From Streptoalloteichus hindustanus (lineage in GTDB: Bacteria > Actinomycetota > Actinomycetes > Mycobacteriales > Pseudonocardiaceae): a stretch of 64,000 nt of DNA. The position numbers were made by a program, and so were the translations under genes. This document shows, one piece after another, positions 7,922 to 15,136 of this stretch. Positions within the stretch are counted from its first letter, which is position 1. Each line of letters begins with the position of its first letter. The stretch lies in NCBI RefSeq assembly GCF_900129375.1, contig NZ_FQVN01000016.1, forward strand, positions 56,832-120,831, in the 5' to 3' direction. The notes under the pieces were generated by a model. That model had not been told where the DNA came from. It did no database searches and saw nothing but the letters and a program-made list of their open reading frames with translations.

Positions 7922-9565
7922 TCACCCACGGTCGGCTCCCGAGGTCAGCTCGACCGCCGTGTCGTGCAGGGTGAGCACGCCACCGGCCGTCCTGATCCGG
8001 GTGGTGCGGCCGGCCTCGGGGACGACGGTCAGCCGCAGCCCGCGCACCGGGTCGGCGGCCGTTCCGGGCTGGTCGGTGCGCTCCCGCTGCGCCATCGCCA
8101 GGGTGAGCAGCTCGCACAGGACGCCGAGCGCGCCCGAGGACAGGCGTGCCGTGTCGAGCCGGGGCGCGGCCGAGGTCAGCTCCGCCACCGCCGCCGCGCG
8201 CCGCGCGTCGACCTCGCGGGCCTCCGCCAGCAGGGCCTGTTCCGTCATGGGGTCGTAGACGATCCGCGAGGTGCGGCCGCGCGCTCCGCGGTCGCCCCGG
8301 CTGCGCACGCTCACCGACACGTCCAGCACCGGGCCGTCCCGCCACGGCGTGTGCTCGTCGTCGCCGTCGTGGTCCGGGGCCGGCAGCAGGTGGCGCGCGG
8401 AGTGCAGGCCGAACGCCGCCGCGTACAGGGCGTGCGCCCGGTCGGCGCCGGCCCCGTCGAACCAGCCCGCGAGCCGCAGCAGCTCGGCGCGCCGGCCGGG
8501 CAGCAGGCCGCCGCCGGCCGTGGCCCGCTTCACGCTGGCCAGCAGCGAGCCGATCGCCCGGCTCGTGGCCTCCCGCAACGCGGTGACCTGGCTCGGCCGG
8601 CCGGGACCGTCCACGAACCAGTCGGTCAGCTCCCGCCAGTCGGCCGTCGACCGCCCCCGCGACCGCTCCACGGCGTCGCCGAGCGGCTCGGCCGGGCGCT
8701 GCGCGCCGAGCAGCCGCAGCAGCTCCGGGCGCGCCCCGGCCAGCGGGCCGGTCAGCGACTGCGCGATGGCGGGGGTGTGCCGCAGCACGTCCTCCACGAC
8801 CATCTGGATGTACTCCACGAGCAGGTTGCGGAAGCCGGAGATCTCGTCGGGCGCGAGGTGGTGCCGGGTCAGCACCTGACCCAGGTAGGCGTAGAAGTCC
8901 CGCACGGTCGCGGCAAGCTCGGCGTGCTGGAGGAACAGCGTCGTGACCTGCTCGGCCAGCCGCTTGGCGAGCTTCCTGGCGGCGCGGGAGTGCGGGGCGT
9001 CCCGCTCGGTCCTCAGCGCGTCGGACAGGGTCGCCCCCAGCTCGGCGAGGCCGCGCTCGATGGCCGGCAGCAGCTCGCGGGAGACCTCGCGGGCGCCCTC
9101 GGGCACCCGCAGCAGCTCGTCGACGTCCCGCTGCACCCGCACCGCGAGCTTGCTCACCTGGTAGCGGGCGCTGCCGTGCTGGAACTCGGCGATGCTCGCG
9201 GCGACGGTCTCGCGGCGGCCGAGCACGAGGTTGCCCCACTCCACGAGCTGGCGCAGCCGGGGGATCACCGACTCGATGCGCGACTCGCCGGGGTCGATCC
9301 GGCCGGCGCGCTCGGCGGCGGCCAGCGCGCTCGCCACCTCGCCGGCCGACAGGTCGGCCAACAGGGTCGAGGTGAACAGCCGCATGATCTCCAGGTAGGT
9401 GCGCCGGTAGTCACGCGCGTCCAGGTACGCGTAGAGCCGCAGCCGGCGGTCCGTCCCGTGATCCGCCCCGACGTCGTCGGTGTCGCGGGCCGCGACGGCG
9501 TTGCCGGTGCCGTCGGTGTCGCCGGCGGCCTCCCGGACGACGAGCTCCCCCTGCTGCTCCCTCAC
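7922..9565 (-). CDS. jetA: Wadjet subunit JetA (TIGR02677, DUF2397), kleisin-like
   Basis: This 547-aa protein belongs to TIGR02677/DUF2397; recognisable stretches include the opening LYAYLDARDYRRTYLEIMRLF, the DEISGFRNLLVEYIQMVVEDV segment and the C-terminal region ending LHDTAVELTSG. In Wadjet systems JetA is the MukF-like kleisin that links the SMC heads. The start taken is GTG 9565, because the conserved sequence begins just after it and a -10-like TAGGGT lies 8 nt upstream on the minus strand, which fits a leaderless mRNA. It is the first gene of the jetABCD operon and is divergent from cobD. The DUF2397/2398/2399 gene set defines one of the three Wadjet types; I do not assign the type number. 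Confidence 0.85.
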   Translation of the reverse strand: MREQQGELVVREAAGDTDGTGNAVAARDTDDVGADHGTDRRLRLYAYLDARDYRRTYLEIMRLFTSTLLADLSAGEVASALAAAERAGRIDPGESRIESVIPRLRQLVEWGNLVLGRRETVAASIAEFQHGSARYQVSKLAVRVQRDVDELLRVPEGAREVSRELLPAIERGLAELGATLSDALRTERDAPHSRAARKLAKRLAEQVTTLFLQHAELAATVRDFYAYLGQVLTRHHLAPDEISGFRNLLVEYIQMVVEDVLRHTPAIAQSLTGPLAGARPELLRLLGAQRPAEPLGDAVERSRGRSTADWRELTDWFVDGPGRPSQVTALREATSRAIGSLLASVKRATAGGGLLPGRRAELLRLAGWFDGAGADRAHALYAAAFGLHSARHLLPAPDHDGDDEHTPWRDGPVLDVSVSVRSRGDRGARGRTSRIVYDPMTEQALLAEAREVDARRAAAVAELTSAAPRLDTARLSSGALGVLCELLTLAMAQRERTDQPGTAADPVRGLRLTVVPEAGRTTRIRTAGGVLTLHDTAVELTSGADRG

Positions 9566-9573
9566 GACGGGCA

Positions 9574-9579
9574 ACCCTA
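9574..9579 (-). promoter_or_regulatory. Putative -10 of the jetABCD operon
   Basis: On the minus strand TAGGGT lies 8 nt before the GTG start of jetA. Its position would start transcription at or next to the start codon. A TTGACA sits only 13 bp further upstream, too close to serve as an ideal -35. Confidence 0.35.
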
Positions 9580-9712
9580 ACTTGCCGTCCCCTGTCAAGA
9601 CGTCCCGCCGGCCGCCGCGCGCGGGTGGGGCGCTACGGTCCCTTCTTCGCACGGTCGCACCTGTGCGTCCGTGGTCGGGGGACGGAACGGCGCAGCGAGA
9701 GGGGAGGGCCGG

Positions 9713-10678
9713 GTGAGCGCGGCACGCGCCATCGGTCTGCTGTTGGGGGTGGCCGCGGACGCGGCCCTGGGCGATCCGCGCCGGGGGCACCCGGTCGCCG
9801 CCTTCGGAAGGGCCGCCACGGCCGCGGAGAAGCTGTTGTACCGGGACCACCGGGCTCCGGGCGCGGCGTACACGGCGTTGTTGGGCGGGACGGCGGTGCT
9901 GCTCGGCGTGGCCGCCGAGCGCGTGACCCGCCGCAGCCCGGTCGCGCAGGCGGCGACGACCGCCGTGGCGACCTGGGCGGTGCTCGGCGGGGCGTCGCTG
10001 GCGAAGGAGGGCACGGTCATGGGCCGGGCGCTGGACGCCGGCCGGATCGACGAGGCCCGCGCCCGCCTGCCGCACCTGTGCGGCCGCGAGCCCGGCACGC
10101 TGGACGGGGCGGGGCTGGCCCGCGCCACGGTGGAGTCGGTGGCCGAGAACACCTCCGACGCCGTGGTCGCCCCGCTGTTCTGGGGCGCCGTGGCCGGCGT
10201 GCCCGGCCTGCTCGGCTACCGGGCGGTCAACACGCTGGACGCGATGGTCGGGCACCGCTCCGAGCGGTACCGCCACTTCGGCTGGGCGTCGGCCCGGCTC
10301 GACGACCTGGTCAACCTGGTGCCCTCCCGGGCCGCCGCCGCGCTGACGGCGCTGTGCGCGCCGGTCGTGGGCGGCTCGGCCGGGGGCGCGTGGCGCACCT
10401 GGCGGCGCGACGCCTCGGCGCACCCGAGCCCCAACGCCGGCCAGGTCGAAGCGGCCTTCGCCGGCGCGCTGGAGGTCCGCCTCGGCGGCCGCACGATCTA
10501 CGGCCGGGGCCCGGACCGGCGGGTGGAGGAGCGCCCGGTGCTCGGGGACGGCCGCACGCCCGACGCCGGGCACGTCACCCGGGCGGTGGAGCTGTCCCGG
10601 GTCGTCGGCGCGGTGGCCGGCGCGGCCTCGGCGGCGACGACCCTGCTGCTCGGTCTGCGCCGGTCCCGCCGCCGCTGA
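9713..10678 (+). CDS. cobD: Adenosylcobinamide-phosphate synthase CobD/CbiB
   Basis: The 321-aa integral membrane protein is CobD/CbiB, which attaches the aminopropanol (phosphate) arm to adenosylcobyric acid in cobalamin synthesis. Family marks include GDPRRGHPVAAFGR near the N-terminus, ESVAENTSDAVVAPLFW (about 143-159), AVNTLDAMVGHRSERYRHFGWASAR and PSPNAGQVEAAFAGAL. Four to five hydrophobic segments are visible. GTG 9713 is chosen because a strong GAGGGGAGG ends 6-8 nt upstream and the conserved sequence starts there. It is divergent from jetA, so the defence island ends at this gene. A CobC-like aminotransferase gene lies 3.4 kb downstream. Confidence 0.93.
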   Translation: MSAARAIGLLLGVAADAALGDPRRGHPVAAFGRAATAAEKLLYRDHRAPGAAYTALLGGTAVLLGVAAERVTRRSPVAQAATTAVATWAVLGGASLAKEGTVMGRALDAGRIDEARARLPHLCGREPGTLDGAGLARATVESVAENTSDAVVAPLFWGAVAGVPGLLGYRAVNTLDAMVGHRSERYRHFGWASARLDDLVNLVPSRAAAALTALCAPVVGGSAGGAWRTWRRDASAHPSPNAGQVEAAFAGALEVRLGGRTIYGRGPDRRVEERPVLGDGRTPDAGHVTRAVELSRVVGAVAGAASAATTLLLGLRRSRRR

Positions 10679-10732
10679 CCCGACCGGTGCCCTCGGGCCG
10701 GTGCTGGCCCGCCGGTGCTGGCCGGAGCCGGC

Positions 10733-11596
10733 TCAGCCGCTGCGGTCGCCGTGCCGGCTCGGGGGCCCCGCCGCCCGACTCCTGGTCGCGACGCGCTCGC
10801 CCGGCTCGTCGTCGAGGTCGTCCTCGTCGTCCCTGGCGAGGGCGTCGTGCACCGAGACCCGCTTGGGCCGGTCCGGCTTCGCCTCCCGGAAGGCGAAGTA
10901 GCCAAGGCCCAGGATCGCCATGATCGCGAAGCCGGCCCACTGCAGCGAGTACGCGAGGTGCGGGCCGGTGGTCAGGTCGGGCAGGGGCATCGCGCCCAGC
11001 ACGCCGGGCTGGCCGTCGACCAGGGTGAAGAAGCCGGGCCGCAGGTCGAGGCCGGTGGCCCGGCCGACGGTGGCCGCGTTGGCCACGTAGACCTGGAGGT
11101 GCCCGAACTCGGTGAACGCGTCGCGGTTGGCGCCGTCGACCTCGTCGACCCGCACGTGCGCGGTGACGCTGACCTGCCCGGTGGGCGGCGCGGCGAACGG
11201 GGGCACCCTGTTGCCCTCGACCGGGTGCACGTACCCCCGGTTGACCAGCACGGAGCTCCCGCTGGCCAGCTGGAACGGGGTCAGCACCTCGTAGGCCGCC
11301 TTGCCCTGCACGCTGCGCAGGCGCAGCAGCGCCTCACCCCGCGGCAGGTAGCTGCCGGTGAGCACGACGCGCCGCCACTCGGTGCGGCCGTCCGGCGCCT
11401 GGTCGCCCGGCAGCACCTCCTCGACGGGCACCGGCGCGAGCTGCTCCGCCGTGCGCACGCCGTCGATGAGCGCCTGCTTCTCCTCGTGGCGGTGGTACTG
11501 CCACGGCGCGAGCACCGTGAACGCCAGGGCCGCGAACACGCCGACCAGCACGATCGCCGCCAGCCAGCCAGGGCGGAACAGGAACTTCAGGCGCAC
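10733..11596 (-). CDS. SURF1-family cytochrome oxidase biogenesis protein
   Basis: The 287-aa protein has the SURF1 layout: an N-terminal membrane helix (about 9-30) ending in LAPWQYHRHEEK, an extracytoplasmic domain with YEVLTPFQLASGSSVLVNRGYV, and a second membrane helix (LQWAGFAIMAILGLGYFAF, about 219-237) before a charged cytoplasmic tail. SURF1 proteins help insert haem into cytochrome aa3 oxidase. The tail of ~50 acidic/basic residues is typical of actinobacterial members. The GTG start lies 6 nt after a -10-like TACTGT, suggesting a leaderless mRNA. It converges with cobD; the 54 bp between them contain two copies of GCCGGTGCTGGCC. Confidence 0.9.
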   Translation of the reverse strand: MRLKFLFRPGWLAAIVLVGVFAALAFTVLAPWQYHRHEEKQALIDGVRTAEQLAPVPVEEVLPGDQAPDGRTEWRRVVLTGSYLPRGEALLRLRSVQGKAAYEVLTPFQLASGSSVLVNRGYVHPVEGNRVPPFAAPPTGQVSVTAHVRVDEVDGANRDAFTEFGHLQVYVANAATVGRATGLDLRPGFFTLVDGQPGVLGAMPLPDLTTGPHLAYSLQWAGFAIMAILGLGYFAFREAKPDRPKRVSVHDALARDDEDDLDDEPGERVATRSRAAGPPSRHGDRSG

Positions 11597-11602
11597 CCCT
11601 CA

Positions 11603-11608
11603 ACAGTA
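11603..11608 (-). promoter_or_regulatory. Putative leaderless promoter of the SURF1 gene
   Basis: TACTGT on the minus strand ends 6 nt before the GTG start, so transcription would begin at the start codon. No SD is visible upstream of this start. Confidence 0.4.
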
Positions 11609-11799
11609 GGACGCCTACACGTGGTCGACACCAGGTGGTGCCCCGCGTCGCCGCCGGCGGGCACCCGCACGGGCGAAGCGGGCCGCCGCCGCGCCGTGGT
11701 TGATTGCCCGGCCCGGTGACCCCGGTGATGCTGAGGTGCGGTCAAGGTCGGCGCGCTCCGCGCCGATCCCGCCGACGAGGGGGAAGCGGAAGGAGCGGC

Positions 11800-12612
11800 A
11801 TGGACAACCGCATCGAGAGCCGGACCCGCCCGCGGCTGCTGCCTCTCACCCACGTCGTGCGCCACGGCGCCCGGCGGCTCGTGGAGCGCACGATCGTCAA
11901 ACGGGTGGGCTATCCCACCATGGGGCACCTGCTCCGGCACGACGCCCCGCTGCACCTCACCGCCTCCTCGTTCGTCGAGGGCGTGGCCGGCCGCGACGGC
12001 CTGGCCCGCTACCGCAAGGAGCTCGACGCGCTGGACACGGAGTGGCGGGAGCGGGCCGAGACCACCGCCGACCTGCCCTACCCCCGGCACTTCGACGTCG
12101 AGGACGAGTCGGCCCGCACGCTGTACCTGCTCGCCAGGGCCGTCCGGCCGGAGCACGTGCTGGAGACCGGTGTGGCCAACGGCCGGTCGACCTGGTGGAT
12201 CCTGCGCGCGCTGCGCCGCAACGGCCGGGGCCGGCTGCACAGCTTCGACGTGCGCGGCGACGTCGGCGGGTACCTCTCCGCCGAGGAGCGGGACGGCTGG
12301 GACCTGCGGCTGCTGCGCTCCCGCTCCCGGCGGTCCTGGTCGGCGGCCCTGGCCAGCCTGCCCCCGCTCGACCTGTTCGTGCACGACAGCCACCACACCT
12401 ACGGCTGGCAGTGGCTGGAGTACACCGGAGCGCTGAGCCGGCTCCGGCCCGGTTCCGTCCTCGCCAGCGACGACGCGGACGCCTCCTACGCCTTCAGCGC
12501 GTTCTGCGAACGCCACACGCTCCAGCCGCACTACCTCTTCGACCGCCGCAAGGTCTTCGCCGCCGCGCGCACGCCAGCAACGCCTGCCGACGCTCAGACG
12601 AGTGATGCGTGA
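11800..12612 (+). CDS. Class I SAM-dependent methyltransferase
   Basis: This 270-aa protein has a Rossmann-type methyltransferase core: motif I HVLETGVANGRST (119-131), then LHSFDVRG as the acidic motif II strand and LDLFVHDSHHTYGWQW as motif IV. This pattern is that of the Methyltransf_24 family, which includes sugar and small-molecule O-methyltransferases. The N-terminal ~90 residues are helical. ATG 11800 is preceded by GGAAGCGGAAGGAG, a good SD. A 12-bp perfect hairpin follows the stop. The substrate cannot be read from the sequence or from neighbours, which are unrelated. Confidence 0.75.
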   Translation: MDNRIESRTRPRLLPLTHVVRHGARRLVERTIVKRVGYPTMGHLLRHDAPLHLTASSFVEGVAGRDGLARYRKELDALDTEWRERAETTADLPYPRHFDVEDESARTLYLLARAVRPEHVLETGVANGRSTWWILRALRRNGRGRLHSFDVRGDVGGYLSAEERDGWDLRLLRSRSRRSWSAALASLPPLDLFVHDSHHTYGWQWLEYTGALSRLRPGSVLASDDADASYAFSAFCERHTLQPHYLFDRRKVFAAARTPATPADAQTSDA

Positions 12613-12637
12613 GTCCGCGTGGCGCCCGGAGACGGGC

Positions 12638-12684
12638 GAAGGGTGTTCAAGATCCATTACGGACGACAGGCGTGAACACCCTTC
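12638..12684 (+). terminator. Long hairpin after the methyltransferase gene
   Basis: GAAGGGTGTTCA (12638-12649) and TGAACACCCTTC (12673-12684) are perfect inverted repeats separated by 23 nt, 25 nt after the stop codon. Without a T-run the terminator role is inferred; the arms could also be a relic of the mobile element that follows. Confidence 0.5.
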
Positions 12685-12755
12685 CTCGCCGTGCTCCACG
12701 GCAGGGCTGACGGCCAACTGGCGGGCAGGCCCGTGCCGGCAGATCCCGGAGCCGC

Positions 12756-13110
12756 TTCACGCCGGTGGAGTGCGCCCGCTCCCACCCGGCAGTGCAGCGC
12801 TCACCGTTGGCCGGCTGGGCGAAGCACGGCTACTGCCGCTCGCACTCCGCTGGTTTCGAGGGCTGTGGCCTCACTTGTCCGCATCCCCGCCGGGCTGCCG
12901 GTCAACCCGCCCCGCTCACCGACCGTCTCGGGCTGCTGATCACCGGCGATGAGGGCTGCGCTTCCCGCGAACTCGACCACTACCTCGCCGAACGAGGCAT
13001 CCGGCTGATCCGGCCGCGTCGCTCTCCATGCCTGGCCCTGATCGCCGCCCTCTGGCAGAACCGCGCCCACGTGCGCCGACCGAGACGGGAACTCCTCGCC
13101 CAGCCGTCGG
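12756..13110 (+). mobile_element. Decayed IS982-like transposase fragment
   Basis: One frame reads TPVECARSHPAVQRS, then LAGWAKHGYCRSHS, PLTDRLGLLITGDEGCASRE and LDHYLAERGIRLIRPRR, then jumps to LALIAALWQNRA. The first parts match the DDE core of IS982-type actinobacterial transposases (typically TPVECGRS, SDLAGWAxYGYCxSHS, GDKGYxxREF); the last piece matches their C-terminal end. The usual stretch between RPxRK and the C-terminus is missing and the middle segment is degenerate, so this is a relic with an internal deletion. No start codon, terminal inverted repeats or target duplication can be identified. Identification rests on remembered family sequences. Confidence 0.6.
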
Positions 13111-13129
13111 CCCGGACCGCTCGCTCGCA

Positions 13130-13240
13130 CCGATCGGCCAGACTGATCAGCCGCACCGATCAGCCGCACCGGTCAGCGCACTGATCGGCCCCGCCGATCG
13201 GCCGAACCGATCGGCCGGACTGATCGGCTCCACCGATCGG
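13130..13240. repeat. Array of nine palindromic units with 13-bp period
   Basis: Nine units begin at 13130, 13143, 13156, 13169, 13181, 13194, 13207, 13220 and 13233, that is, every 13 bp with a single 12-bp step. Each is a variant of CYGATCRGCC, containing the palindrome CCGATCGG or CTGATCAG (some mixed, one CCGGTCAG), separated by variable trinucleotides such as GCA, AGA, CCG and GAA. A 13-bp period does not preserve a reading frame, so this is not a coding repeat. The layout resembles an iteron-like protein-binding array. It lies between the IS relic and the 3' end of the phosphatase gene. Confidence 0.85.
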
Positions 13241-13399
13241 TGTCCGCTCGGCGCCCGTGCTCGGGATCGGCTCGACCGACTGCGCGAGGCCGGCTTCCGG
13301 TCGCGCGGCCGGGCCGCCGACCTCGTGCGCCGGCTCCGTCGGCTCCCGGGCTGGACGGCTGCCCGAGGGGACCTCAGCGCGCCGGGGCTGACGGGTCGG

Positions 13400-13855
13400 T
13401 CACAGCCTCTCCCGCACCCAGCCGAGCAGCCCGGGCGCCGCGGCCTCGACCATCTCCAGGACCTCGACGAACCCCTGCCGGCCGCCGTAGTAGGGGTCGG
13501 GCACGTCCAGGTCGGTCGCCCTCGGGTCGAACGAGCGCAACAGCCGCACCCGGGCCGGGTCGTCCACCAGCCGCCGCAACGCCCGGTCGTGGTCGGTGTC
13601 CAGCGCGACCAGCAGGTCCGCGTCCAGGTGGTCCCCGTCGACCCGCGCGGCCACGTGCTCGGTCGGGTAGCCGTGGTCGGCCAGCACCTTCGCCGCGCGC
13701 GGGTCGGCCGGGTCGCCCGCGTGCCACGACCCGGTGCCCGCGCTGGTCACCCGCACCCGGTCGGCCAGGCCGACCCGCTCCAGGTGGGTGGTGAACACCA
13801 GTGCCGCCATGGGGGACCGGCAGATGTTGCCGGTGCAGACGAAGCAAACATGCAC
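13400..13855 (-). CDS. Low-molecular-weight protein tyrosine phosphatase
   Basis: The 151-aa protein is a classical LMW-PTP. The P-loop CTGNICRS (C7 nucleophile, R13) is at the N-terminus and the general acid is in PDPYYGG (D120). Length and motifs are normal. In actinobacteria such enzymes (PtpA-like) dephosphorylate tyrosine phosphoproteins and can be secreted. The start ATG is set by the invariant N-terminal beta-strand HVCFVC. It is divergent from the CobC-like operon and transcribed alone, towards the 13-bp array. Confidence 0.92.
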   Translation of the reverse strand: MHVCFVCTGNICRSPMAALVFTTHLERVGLADRVRVTSAGTGSWHAGDPADPRAAKVLADHGYPTEHVAARVDGDHLDADLLVALDTDHDRALRRLVDDPARVRLLRSFDPRATDLDVPDPYYGGRQGFVEVLEMVEAAAPGLLGWVRERL

Positions 13856-14030
13856 GACGGTTCACCTTAGGTGGCGTGCGAGTCCGGACGCCGAGGTCCC
13901 GCCGGGGCGCTCCCGGGCGCTGACCCGCCGAGGTCCGGTGCGTGGTCCCGCCCGCTCCGCTGGCCGCGTGGCGCGTCGGACACACTGCGTCACGCACCCC
14001 TGCGGCGTCGGTCCGGCGCCGTCGCGCCCC

Positions 14031-14036
14031 TAAACT
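14031..14036 (+). promoter_or_regulatory. -10 box giving a leaderless cobC-like mRNA
   Basis: TAAACT ends 8 nt before the ATG at 14045 and no SD precedes that ATG, so transcription probably starts at the A of the start codon. This would drive the whole four-gene operon to 18241. Confidence 0.55.
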
Positions 14037-14044
14037 CTCCGGCG

Positions 14045-15136
14045 ATGACCAGCGACGACGACCAGCGCACCGCCGAGCGGGCGAAGCTGCGCCACCACGG
14101 CGACGTGGACGCCGCCCCGGGGCTGGTCGACTTCGCGGTGAACGTCCGACTGGAGCGCCCGCCCGCCTGGCTGCGGGACCGGCTGCGCGTCGCGCTCGAC
14201 CGGCTCGGCGCCTACCCCAGCGCGGAGGCCGACGCCCTCGCCCGCGCCGCCGTCGCCGCCCGGCACGGCCGCCGCCCGGACGAGGTGCTGGTGCTCAACG
14301 GCGGCGCGGAGGGCTTCGCGCTGCTGCCCGCGCTGCGCCCCCGCCACGCCGCCGTGATCCACCCGTCGTTCACCGAGCCCGAGGTGGCGCTGGTCGACGC
14401 CGGGGTCCCGGTCACCCGGGTGCCGCTCGACCCCGCCGACGGCTACGCGCTGCGCCCCGACCTGGTGCCCGCCGACGCCGACCTGGTCGTGCTCGGCAAC
14501 CCGACGAACCCGACCTCCGTGCTGCACCCCGCCGCCGCCGTCCGCGCGCTGGCCCGCCCCGGGCGGGTGCTCGTGGTCGACGAGGCGTTCGCCGACGCGG
14601 TGCCCGGCGAGCGCGGGTCGCTGGCCGGCGACGCCGACACGCCCGGCCTGCTGGTGCTGCGCAGCCTGACCAAGACCTGGGCGTTGCCCGGTCTCCGCGC
14701 CGGCTACGCGCTCGGCGCTCCCGACCTGCTCGCCCGGCTCGCCGCGCCCCGCCCGCACTGGCCCGTCGGCACGTTGGTGCTGGAGGCGGTGGCCGCGTGC
14801 TGCTCCGCCGCGGCCGTCGCCGAGGCGGACGCGGCGGCGCGCGAGCTGTCCCGCCACCGCGACGACTTCGCCCGCGCGCTGGCCGAGCTGCCCGGCGTGG
14901 CGGTCCACCTCCCGGCGGCGGGGCCGTTCCTGCTGCTCCGCGTGCCCGGCGGCGACCGGGTGCTGGCCGGACTGCGCGCGCGGGGCATCGCGGTGCGGCG
15001 GGCCGACACCTTCCCCGGACTGGGCGTCGACCACCTGCGGGTGGCCGTGCGCGGCCCCGCGCGGAACGCCCTCCTGCTCGACGCGCTGCGCGCCGAGCTG
15101 GCCGTGTCGGACGTCGCCATGGAGGTCTTCACGTGA
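14045..15136 (+). CDS. PLP-dependent aminotransferase, Rv2231c/CobC-like
   Basis: A 363-aa fold-type I PLP enzyme. The Schiff-base lysine is K210 in LRSLTKTWALPGLRAGY; the cofactor-binding GNPTNPT (151-157) and VVDEAF (177-182) are in the expected places. It resembles the Rv2231c family, annotated as CobC-like (threonine-phosphate decarboxylase or histidinol-phosphate aminotransferase relatives). With cobD nearby a role in the aminopropanol arm of cobalamin is possible, but the gene order here (followed by Nif3, zinc ribbon and RNase HI) is the conserved actinobacterial Rv2231c-Rv2228c order. Its end overlaps the next gene by 4 bp. Confidence 0.85.
   Translation: MTSDDDQRTAERAKLRHHGDVDAAPGLVDFAVNVRLERPPAWLRDRLRVALDRLGAYPSAEADALARAAVAARHGRRPDEVLVLNGGAEGFALLPALRPRHAAVIHPSFTEPEVALVDAGVPVTRVPLDPADGYALRPDLVPADADLVVLGNPTNPTSVLHPAAAVRALARPGRVLVVDEAFADAVPGERGSLAGDADTPGLLVLRSLTKTWALPGLRAGYALGAPDLLARLAAPRPHWPVGTLVLEAVAACCSAAAVAEADAAARELSRHRDDFARALAELPGVAVHLPAAGPFLLLRVPGGDRVLAGLRARGIAVRRADTFPGLGVDHLRVAVRGPARNALLLDALRAELAVSDVAMEVFT

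Noticed and set aside
6365..9580. Long plus-strand open frame opposite jetA and jetB
   Set aside because: Low-complexity translation with no domain; jetA and jetB on the other strand explain the base pattern.
12602..12952. Plus-strand ORFs in the 12.6-13.1 kb region as genes
   Set aside because: They overlap the hairpin and the decayed transposase in other frames and have no homology-like motifs of their own.
13130..13240. CRISPR array
   Set aside because: Repeat units are 10 bp with 3-bp spacers, far from CRISPR geometry, and there are no cas genes.
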